Assembly (NCBI GenBank): GCA_015662935.1
Contig: DQTF01000003.1
Span: forward strand, 1 to 8,549
Direction: 5' to 3'
DNA length: 8,549 bases
DNA from: Crocinitomicaceae bacterium
GTDB taxonomy: Bacteria > Bacteroidota > Bacteroidia > Flavobacteriales_D > Crocinitomicaceae
A program made the position numbers and the translations under genes. Of this stretch, positions 1-5,674 are shown piece after piece. Every line of letters starts with the position of its first letter. Position 1 is the stretch's first letter. The notes below the pieces were generated by a model, which did not search any database, was not told where the DNA came from, and saw only the letters and a program-made list of their open reading frames with translations.

Positions 1-12
1 AAATGTAATAAA

Positions 13-46
13 AAAAAGGGTTACTCAAATTTGAGTAACCCTTTTT
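13..46. terminator. Perfect palindromic intrinsic terminator after tRNA-Arg
   Basis: Seen: a perfect inverted repeat whose 12-nt arms are GGGTTACTCAAA and TTTGAGTAACCC (18-41), flanked by five A on the left and five T on the right that extend the pairing to 34 nt. The transcript would form a GC-capped hairpin followed by a U run whichever strand is transcribed. Reading leftward it starts 6 nt after the 3' end of the tRNA, so it most likely terminates that gene. It could equally stop a rightward gene entering from the left of the window. Confidence 0.9.
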
Positions 47-51
47 CTAAG

Positions 52-125
52 TGACCCTGACAAGATTCAAACTTGTAACCGCTGGAGCCGAAATCCAGTG
101 CGCTATTCAGTTGCGCCACAGAGCC
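52..125 (-). tRNA. tRNA-Arg (anticodon TCG)
   Basis: The reverse strand folds into a full 74-nt cloverleaf: acceptor GGCTCTG/CAGGGTC (two G-U pairs), D stem GCGC/GCGC, anticodon stem CTGGA/TCCAG, loop TTTCGGC with anticodon TCG (plus-strand bases 89-91), variable loop CGGTT, T stem ACAAG/CTTGT and discriminator A. It reads CGA and, through U34, probably other CGN arginine codons. No CCA end is encoded (ACT follows the acceptor), so CCA must be added by the nucleotidyltransferase. The D loop has GA where GG18-19 is usual, and the T loop is TTTGAAT rather than TTCGAAT. Together these replace the 19-56 elbow pair G-C by A-U. The Levitt pair A15-U48 is intact, so the tRNA should fold normally. 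It is transcribed leftward into the palindromic terminator. Confidence 0.96.
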
Positions 126-134
126 ATTTGACGA

Positions 135-165
135 CAAATCTAACAAGCAAATGTCAATTTGACAA
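135..165 (-). promoter_or_regulatory. Promoter of tRNA-Arg (Bacteroidota type)
   Basis: On the minus strand TTG (plus 163-165) is followed by a 20-nt spacer and TAGATTTG (plus 135-142). This is a full match to the Bacteroidota sigma consensus TTG-N19-21-TAnnTTTG. The -7 box ends 9 nt before the first base of the mature tRNA, which suits a very short 5' leader. A 13-bp inverted repeat (152-164) covers the -33 end of this promoter. Confidence 0.75.
152..164. repeat. 13-bp inverted repeat TGTCAA-T-TTGACA
   Basis: Seen: perfect 6-bp arms around a central T, overlapping the -33 element of the tRNA promoter and lying about 72 bp upstream of the proposed carbamoyltransferase start. It resembles a dimeric regulator operator in size, and a site of the same geometry lies at 8461-8473. 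No regulator is known, and a chance palindrome in AT-rich DNA is possible. Confidence 0.35.
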
Positions 166-235
166 GTTTCTTTTTGCTTTTGAATCAAATACTTTCAACA
201 ATTAATAACATTTAGCTAATTTAGTCGAATTAGAA

Positions 236-2092
236 ATTAAAAAAGTACTCGGTATATCAGCATTTTATCACGATTCTGCAGCAGCTATTATTGTTGGAGG
301 AAAGGTAATTGCTGCTGCTCAAGAAGAACGTTTTACAAGAGAAAAACACACTTCTGATTTTCCTAAAAATGCCATTCAATTTTGCTTAGAAGAAACCGGA
401 TTCTCTATTGAAGAGCTCGATGCAATTGTCTTTTATGACAAACCTTTTTTAACCTTCGAACGAATTCTAGAGACATTTTATGCAATCGCACCCAAAGGTT
501 TTCTTTCCTTTCTTAAAGCTATTCCTGTATGGTTGAAAGAGAAATTATTCTTGAAAAAACTAATTCTTGATGGTTTATCAGAGGTAGAAAAGTTCAACAA
601 AAAAGAACTAAACCTCTTGTTTACAGAACACCACTTATCACATGCCGCAAGTGCTTTCTTCCCTTCTAATTTTCAAACCTCAGCTATTTTAACAATCGAT
701 GGCGTTGGAGAATGGACAACCGCATCCATCGGGTTAGGAGAAGAAAATGTAATCGAATTTAAAAAGGAAATGCACTTCCCACACTCCGTTGGTCTATTGT
801 ATAGTGCTTTCACTTATTATTTGGGGTTCAAAGTTAATTCTGGCGAATACAAAGTAATGGGACTTGCTCCATACGGAAACCCAAACTCTGTAGATACCAA
901 ACGGTATATTGAAGCAATAAAAACACAACTCATAGACATCAAAGAGGATGGATCAATTTGGATGGATCAATCCTATTTCAATTATGTGGGGGGGGTAAAA
1001 ATGATTCGTGAGAAAAAATGGGAAGTATTGTTTGATTTACCAAAAAGAGAAAGTGAAGGTGAACTTTTACAAAATCACTGTGACATCGCTTATGCCATTC
1101 AAAATGTGACGGAAGAAATTGTAATTAAACTAGCAAAAGAAGCTAAGCGAATCACTGGTTCCAACAATTTGTGTTTAGCAGGAGGAGTCGCCTTAAACTG
1201 TGTTGCAAACGGATTGCTTCTTCGGGAGAAAGTTTTTGAAAACATCTACATTCAGCCAGCTGGTGGTGATGCGGGAGGAGCTATTGGTGCCGCCTTGTCA
1301 ATCTCTCATCAGTATTTTAATGAAGAACGAGTAATCGGCTCTCAAGAAGATTCAATGAACGGAACGTATTTAGGTCCTTCATTTTCCGAGAAAGAAATCC
1401 TGGCAATGAATCGAAAACAAAAAGCTGTTGCAACTAATTTAGAATTCTCTGAAATTACAAAGACAACCGCCAAAGCTTTAACGAACGAGAAGGTTGTCGG
1501 TTGGTTTCAAGGGCGAATGGAATTTGGTCCCCGAGCATTAGGCAACCGAAGTATTTTGGGAGATGCAAGCAATCCGGAGATGCAACAAAAAGTTAACTTA
1601 CAAATTAAATACCGAGAAGGATTTAGGCCTTTTGCTCCAGCAGTTTTAAAAGAAGATGTGCAAGAATTCTTTAATTTGGAGGTGGAATCTCCTTATATGT
1701 TATATGTTGCTTCAATAAAAGACAAACAACGAATGCAATTGCCAGAAAATTATGACGAATTGACCTTGAAAAAAAAGTTATCTTGCGAGAGAAGTACTAT
1801 TCAATCTGTCACTCACCTAGATTATACTGCAAGAGTACAGACCGTTGATAAAAAAACGAATGAACCTTTCTGGAACTTAATTTCAGAGTTTAAAAAACTA
1901 TCTGGCAAAGGTGTTTTGCTCAATACAAGTTTTAACGTTAGAGGAGAACCAATTGTTTGCACACCTTTCGATGCTTATCGTACTTTTATGAGTACAGAAA
2001 TGGATCTATTGGTGATTAATAATTTTATTTATCTCAAGGAAGAACAACCTTATAATACAAATAAGTGGAATGTTCAATTTTCAACTGATTAA
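236..2092 (+). CDS. O-carbamoyltransferase, TobZ/NodU/SxtI family, ATT start
   Basis: Family role: the enzyme makes carbamoyl-adenylate from carbamoyl phosphate and ATP, then transfers the carbamoyl group to a hydroxyl of a sugar or small molecule. Seen: 618 aa, close to the family length, with a Kae1-like N-terminal half and a YrdC-like C-terminal half. Conserved blocks are GISAFYHDSAA (6-16), QEERFTREKH (29-38), the metal-binding HHLSH (132-136) with TIDG (153-156), SGEYKVMGLAPYG (202-214), LAGGVALN (314-321), PAGGDAGGA (341-349), FGPRALGNRSILGD (430-443), REGFRPFAPA (460-469) and LNTSFNVRGEPIV (562-574). Start choice: the frame is open back to TAA at 206 but has no ATG, GTG or TTG before 533. 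A TTG start at 533 would delete 99 residues including two conserved blocks. ATT at 236 gives (M)KKVLGISAFYHDSAA, the normal family start. No Shine-Dalgarno is visible, only an A-rich leader. The acceptor substrate cannot be inferred. Two membrane-protein genes follow directly. Confidence 0.93.
   Translation: MKKVLGISAFYHDSAAAIIVGGKVIAAAQEERFTREKHTSDFPKNAIQFCLEETGFSIEELDAIVFYDKPFLTFERILETFYAIAPKGFLSFLKAIPVWLKEKLFLKKLILDGLSEVEKFNKKELNLLFTEHHLSHAASAFFPSNFQTSAILTIDGVGEWTTASIGLGEENVIEFKKEMHFPHSVGLLYSAFTYYLGFKVNSGEYKVMGLAPYGNPNSVDTKRYIEAIKTQLIDIKEDGSIWMDQSYFNYVGGVKMIREKKWEVLFDLPKRESEGELLQNHCDIAYAIQNVTEEIVIKLAKEAKRITGSNNLCLAGGVALNCVANGLLLREKVFENIYIQPAGGDAGGAIGAALSISHQYFNEERVIGSQEDSMNGTYLGPSFSEKEILAMNRKQKAVATNLEFSEITKTTAKALTNEKVVGWFQGRMEFGPRALGNRSILGDASNPEMQQKVNLQIKYREGFRPFAPAVLKEDVQEFFNLEVESPYMLYVASIKDKQRMQLPENYDELTLKKKLSCERSTIQSVTHLDYTARVQTVDKKTNEPFWNLISEFKKLSGKGVLLNTSFNVRGEPIVCTPFDAYRTFMSTEMDLLVINNFIYLKEEQPYNTNKWNVQFSTD
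946..971 (+). repeat. 12-bp direct repeat, 14-nt period, inside the carbamoyltransferase
   Basis: GGATGGATCAAT occurs at 946-957 and again at 960-971, separated by TT. The repeat period is 14 nt, not a multiple of three, so loss or gain of one unit by slippage would shift the reading frame. The present copy number keeps the frame intact (residues DGSIWMDQ). Confidence 0.8.
988..995 (+). repeat. G8 homopolymer inside the carbamoyltransferase
   Basis: Eight consecutive G in an otherwise AT-rich gene, encoding the end of a Val codon, two Gly codons and the first base of the next Val codon (YVGGVKM). The frame is intact at this length. Poly-G runs of this size are prone to slippage in replication and to miscalls in sequencing. 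Confidence 0.85.
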
Positions 2093-2094
2093 TT

Positions 2095-2244
2095 ATGAAT
2101 TTTATAAAAGAACTCTGGCTTTTTCTCAAGGAAAGAAAAAAAATATGGCTCGCTCCTGTTATTATCGTTCTCCTACTTATTGGTGTTCTTCTAGTGTTTA
2201 GTGCCGGCAGCTCCGTTGCACCCTTCATTTATTCTTTATTTTAA
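2095..2244 (+). CDS. DUF5989 / SxtK-like small membrane protein
   Basis: A 49-aa ORF beginning MNFIKELWLFLKERKKIW. An amphipathic, basic N-terminus (1-17) is followed by one hydrophobic segment (about 18-36, APVIIVLLLIGVLLVF) and a conserved-looking tail ending GSSVAPFIYSLF. From memory this layout and ending match the DUF5989 family, tiny proteins encoded next to carbamoyltransferases and probably related to SxtK of saxitoxin clusters. The ATG lies 2 nt after the carbamoyltransferase stop, and the SxtJ-like gene begins 5 nt after this stop, so the three are almost certainly co-transcribed. No catalytic residues are apparent. A role in anchoring the enzyme at the inner membrane is only an inference. 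The gene is short enough to be missed by length-filtered gene callers. Confidence 0.85.
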   Translation: MNFIKELWLFLKERKKIWLAPVIIVLLLIGVLLVFSAGSSVAPFIYSLF

Positions 2245-2249
2245 CGCGT

Positions 2250-2612
2250 ATGAATAAAAATTCCCCCACAAGAACTGTTCTAACAATTGTCATTGGGTTT
2301 CTCATTCTGCATTTGTTATTCCAACACCAATGGTTGATGTACGTTGCCGCAACCGTCGGGCTTCTTGGTTTGACTTCTACATATCTCGCTCAGAAAATCG
2401 ATTTTATTTGGATGAAGTTAGGTTGGCTTCTCAGTTTAATCGTTCCAAAAATAATTCTCGGTGTTGTTTTCTTTTTTATTCTCACGCCTATTGCACTGCT
2501 CTATCGAGCTTTTAAAAAGGATAAAGCTTTTAAGTTAAAAAGGTCACAAAAAACAGTTTTTGTGACGACAGATAAAATATTTCTGAAAGAATCCTTTGAA
2601 AGAATGTTCTGA
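2250..2612 (+). CDS. SxtJ-like membrane protein
   Basis: 120 aa with hydrophobic segments at about 9-24, 27-46 and 57-85, followed by a basic cytoplasmic-looking stretch (KKDKAFKLKRSQK) and a short polar tail ending FLKESFERMF. The motif TPIALLYR near 79-86 and the overall plan fit the SxtJ family, named from the saxitoxin cluster, where sxtI (carbamoyltransferase), sxtJ and sxtK occur together. It starts 5 nt after the DUF5989 gene. The function is unknown, and the constant linkage with the carbamoyltransferase suggests a membrane partner or substrate channel. A strong hairpin lies in the last part of the gene (2543-2566). Family recognition is from memory and neighbourhood, not from a search. 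Confidence 0.85.
   Translation: MNKNSPTRTVLTIVIGFLILHLLFQHQWLMYVAATVGLLGLTSTYLAQKIDFIWMKLGWLLSLIVPKIILGVVFFFILTPIALLYRAFKKDKAFKLKRSQKTVFVTTDKIFLKESFERMF
2543..2566 (+). other. Intragenic hairpin near the 3' end of the SxtJ-like gene
   Basis: Perfect 10-bp stem GTCACAAAAA / TTTTTGTGAC around the tetraloop ACAG, 46 nt before the stop codon. It codes for part of SQKTVFVTT in the protein. No U run follows the stem, so it is not a standard intrinsic terminator. It could be an RNA processing or stability element, or chance. Confidence 0.5.
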
Positions 2613-2664
2613 ACATCAAATAAATCAATTCTTTCCCCGTTAATTCTGTATTATTAGATTTACA

Positions 2665-4983
2665 ATGAAACTACTTATACTTTTCATGCTTATCGCATTC
2701 AAATCTTTTTCTCAAATAGGAATGGGAGAATGGCGATTGCACACCGTTACTTCTAACGCAATAGATGTTGCAGCATTCAACGATAGAGTGTTTGTTGCCT
2801 TCTCAAACGGGTTGTCAGAATATGAATATTCCTCTAAAGAAACATTTGATTGGACTGCTGTCAATTCATTGTCGGATATAACGATTACATCTTTAGGAGT
2901 TAGCACTCAAACAAACTCTCTCTTTATTGGCTATGACAATGGAAATGTTGACCACATTCGACTCAACAACCTTACGAATATTCCAGCTATTAAACTGGCA
3001 AGTGTTCAGGGTTCTAAAAGAATCAATAAAATTGTTGAACACAATGGGTATATGTACTTTGCAACAGGTTTTTCTATCGTTAAAATAGATCCTATCAAAA
3101 ACGAAGTGAAGGATACCTACTACCCAACAAATGGTAACGAAGCCATCATCGATATTGCATTTAAAAACGACAGTGTTTTTGCCTTAACAGAGCAATTAAT
3201 GTACTCTGGAATTATAAGTAATGTTGCTCTTGCAGACCCGTCACAATGGACTGTAGACACAAGGGTTCCTTTATTGACGGCTTCTTCAGAATCGTACGCA
3301 GAAATTGAAGCTGTTGGTGATAGTTTATATATTCTTTACAAAGGTCTTGGTTTTGGATTGGACACTCTTTTTAAGGTTAAAAGCGATGGTTTAACACCTG
3401 CAATTAATGAAGCTGGTTCTGTAGAAATTAACTCCATTAAAGAAATCAATGGGAAACTTGCGGTCAATTATTTTCCAGGAACATTCTTGTTCGATTTAGA
3501 TTTTGTTACATCAGAATGGTTCGGGTTGTATTCATTTGGTGGTGCCCCAAATTTGAATACATTATCTTACAATAATGGAACTTACTGGCTAGCGGATAAG
3601 GATATCGGCCTCGTTAAGCATCAAGGAATCGGAAATAATAGTCCCATTACAATAAACGGGTTGCCTAAATCTGATATTTATAGGATGACCTGGTTAGATA
3701 ACAAACTTTTAATTGCATCTGGAGGATTAGCGTTTAACACTCCTACTTATCGTAAATCGGGTGTGTATATTTTTGAAGACGAAAAATGGCGTATAAAGAG
3801 CAGTGGTAACATGAACCTATGGGACGATTCAAGAATTTGGGATTACCTTTCTGTCTCCGTTAACCCAACTAATAAAAATGAATTTGCAACATCTTCCTAT
3901 TCTAACATCCCTCTTTCAATTGGAAAGATAGATGGACAAATTACAGATACATTTACAATTTTGAATTCTAATATTGAAAACACAAGTCCTGGAGGAGCCT
4001 TTCCAATGTTAACTCACGTTCAATATGATGAAGAAGGAAACCTTTGGATGTTAAACGCCTATACACAAAGCCCTCTTAAAGTTTATACAAAAGAAAAGAC
4101 TTGGCACAAATTTTCAGCAGGTCCAACAGATTTCAATTTTACAATGGCGTTTGCTGTAGATTATAATGGTAATAAATGGTACTCTGTCCGAAACGCAGGG
4201 TTGTTTGGTTATAATAATAACAATACCATTTCAAATTCATCGGACGACAAAAAATTGCAACTTACCAGCGGAGAATTTTCAGGAAACTTACCCTCTAATA
4301 CTGTCACTTCAATTGCCGTAGATTTTGATAACGAAATATGGATAGGGACAGATAATGGTTTTGCAGTATTATATAATTCTGAAGGAGCATTTGACGCAAG
4401 TGCTGGAGGATATAATGCGCAAAGAATTAAGATTGATTTTGAAGGAAACGTTGAGTACGTTCTTGGAAATACAAGTATTACTGACATCATTGTTGATGGT
4501 GCGAATCGTAAATGGTTTGCAACTGAAAATTCTGGTTTAATTCTATTGTCTGCAGATGGATTAGAAATCATCGAACATCATACAGTTGATAATTCTCCGT
4601 TGATTTCCGATGCTATCATTGATTTAGAGTTAGACCACACTACTGGGGAGTTGTTTATTCTTACCGATAAGGGTGTGGTGTCTTACAGAACAGACGCAAG
4701 CTATGAAGATCCTGAATATTCCAACGTAGTTGTTTTCCCTAATCCAGCAAGACCTGAGTTTGATGGACCAATCACTATTCAAGGAATTCGTTACAATTCT
4801 GATGTTAAGATTACAGACATAGCTGGAAAATTAGTGTATAAAACAACTTCTAATGGTGGAACGGCAACCTGGGATGGCAAAACATTGAACGGTGATAAAG
4901 TAGCAACTGGTGTCTATTTAATTTGGACAGCCGCAAACGAAGGAAAAGGAAGAAAAGTCGGTAAGGTTTTAGTTGTTAATTAA
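2665..4983 (+). CDS. porZ: PorZ-like type IX secretion system surface protein
   Basis: 772 aa, close to the roughly 776 aa of Porphyromonas gingivalis PorZ. Domains in order: Sec signal peptide (1-16, cleavage before Q17 in SFSQ); N-terminal beta-propeller region beginning GEWRLHTVTSNAIDV with the typical NSLSDITITSLG block; a second propeller with two-component-regulator-type repeats (for example NLPSNTVTSIAVD...IWIGTDNGF near 535-570 and RKWFATENSGLILL near 613-627); a T9SS type A sorting domain (688-772) starting VVVFPNPARP and containing DIAGKLVY, GVYLIW and a basic GKGRKVGKVLVVN end. PorZ is a surface component of the T9SS attachment complex, working with the PorU sortase and anionic LPS. 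No transmembrane helix or kinase domain is present, so the propeller similarity does not mean a sensor kinase. recO follows after 2 nt. An AAT-rich run near 4210-4226 encodes an Asn tract. PorZ rather than another propeller protein with a sorting domain is an inference from length, N-terminus and the recO neighbour. Confidence 0.8.
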   Translation: MKLLILFMLIAFKSFSQIGMGEWRLHTVTSNAIDVAAFNDRVFVAFSNGLSEYEYSSKETFDWTAVNSLSDITITSLGVSTQTNSLFIGYDNGNVDHIRLNNLTNIPAIKLASVQGSKRINKIVEHNGYMYFATGFSIVKIDPIKNEVKDTYYPTNGNEAIIDIAFKNDSVFALTEQLMYSGIISNVALADPSQWTVDTRVPLLTASSESYAEIEAVGDSLYILYKGLGFGLDTLFKVKSDGLTPAINEAGSVEINSIKEINGKLAVNYFPGTFLFDLDFVTSEWFGLYSFGGAPNLNTLSYNNGTYWLADKDIGLVKHQGIGNNSPITINGLPKSDIYRMTWLDNKLLIASGGLAFNTPTYRKSGVYIFEDEKWRIKSSGNMNLWDDSRIWDYLSVSVNPTNKNEFATSSYSNIPLSIGKIDGQITDTFTILNSNIENTSPGGAFPMLTHVQYDEEGNLWMLNAYTQSPLKVYTKEKTWHKFSAGPTDFNFTMAFAVDYNGNKWYSVRNAGLFGYNNNNTISNSSDDKKLQLTSGEFSGNLPSNTVTSIAVDFDNEIWIGTDNGFAVLYNSEGAFDASAGGYNAQRIKIDFEGNVEYVLGNTSITDIIVDGANRKWFATENSGLILLSADGLEIIEHHTVDNSPLISDAIIDLELDHTTGELFILTDKGVVSYRTDASYEDPEYSNVVVFPNPARPEFDGPITIQGIRYNSDVKITDIAGKLVYKTTSNGGTATWDGKTLNGDKVATGVYLIWTAANEGKGRKVGKVLVVN

Positions 4984-4985
4984 GA

Positions 4986-5672
4986 ATGAAAACAACTGAC
5001 AAAGCTATCTTTATTCACAGAAGTCCCTATTCTAGCAATAGCTTAATTACAACATTTTATACAGAGAAAAATGGCTTGCAGCGATTCGTTTTTAAAGGAG
5101 GTAAGAAAAAGTCTCATGCATTATTTCCTCTTGCAATTTCAGAAATAAGTTATTATGGTCGGAATTCTGAACTTCTTAATTTAACTGATGCAACGTTAAT
5201 CAATCCGCTAAGTTTTCAATTTAACCCTATCAAATCGACTATTGCGTACTTTGCGGTTGAGGTTTTGCAGAAATGTGTGCAACAAGGGGATCCTGATCTT
5301 AACTTATTTAACTTAATGGTTAACGAGGTCGATAAATTAGAAGACGCTTCCAACCTTCATTTATTTCCTGTTGAACTAATGATACAGTTCGCCTATCGTT
5401 TAGGAATATACCCCTTGGTGGATGAAGAAGATATGGGTTACTTTAATTTGGATACCGGTTCTTACCAACATACTGATAGTCAGAGTCAAAGATGCCTGTC
5501 GGGAGAGGCTGTTGCCTTCTTAAAACAATTACTTCTAGAAGAGTCCATCGAAATACCCAACAAAACAATTCGAGAAGAGGCTTTAACAATATTGCTCAAC
5601 TATTTTTCCATTCACATACCCAACTTTAAGAACCTCAAATCTTATTCGATTCTCAAAGAAGTGCTGGATTGA
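4986..5672 (+). CDS. recO: DNA repair protein RecO
   Basis: 228 aa, near the usual RecO length (about 240). The N-terminal OB-fold region (about 1-80) has the family start TDKAIFIHRSPYSSNSLITTFYT, with FVFKGGKKKSHALFPL in the DNA-binding loop region. A helical C-terminal domain follows (LQKCVQQGDPD, ELMIQFAYRLGIYP). RecO binds single-stranded DNA and SSB and, with RecR, loads RecA in the RecF pathway and anneals strands. The CxxC zinc-site cysteines of some RecO proteins are absent, as is common in Bacteroidota. The ATG lies 2 nt after the PorZ-like stop, indicating co-transcription or translational coupling. The stop codon is 2 nt from the stop of the convergent lipoprotein gene. Confidence 0.93.
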   Translation: MKTTDKAIFIHRSPYSSNSLITTFYTEKNGLQRFVFKGGKKKSHALFPLAISEISYYGRNSELLNLTDATLINPLSFQFNPIKSTIAYFAVEVLQKCVQQGDPDLNLFNLMVNEVDKLEDASNLHLFPVELMIQFAYRLGIYPLVDEEDMGYFNLDTGSYQHTDSQSQRCLSGEAVAFLKQLLLEESIEIPNKTIREEALTILLNYFSIHIPNFKNLKSYSILKEVLD

Positions 5673-5674
5673 AT

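Noticed and set aside
52..125. tRNA gene as an integration site of a mobile element carrying the carbamoylation cassette
   Set aside because: No integrase, no direct repeat of the tRNA 3' end was noticed, and the cassette has the same AT-rich composition as its neighbours.
194..224. TTC-N20-TAATTTAG as the carbamoyltransferase promoter
   Set aside because: The spacing fits, but both elements carry a mismatch (TTC for TTG, TTAG for TTTG). In such AT-rich DNA this is too weak to call, although no better candidate was seen.
533..2092. Carbamoyltransferase starting at TTG 533 (519 aa)
   Set aside because: This would remove 99 residues that contain two of the most conserved family blocks and are encoded by an uninterrupted frame upstream.
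2034..2228. Minus-strand 64-aa ORF across the end of the carbamoyltransferase and the DUF5989 gene
   Set aside because: It is antisense to the convincing 49-aa plus-strand gene and lacks recognisable features.
2655..2662. TAGATTTA as a -7 promoter box for the PorZ-like gene
   Set aside because: It ends 2 nt before the ATG, so transcription would start inside the gene, and no TTG lies at the right distance upstream.
4209..4571. Minus-strand 120-aa ORF inside the PorZ-like gene
   Set aside because: Antisense shadow of a clear coding region, with no recognisable domain.
2665..4983. Two-component sensor reading of the propeller protein
   Set aside because: No transmembrane helix beyond the signal peptide and no histidine kinase or response regulator domain; the C-terminus is a T9SS sorting domain.
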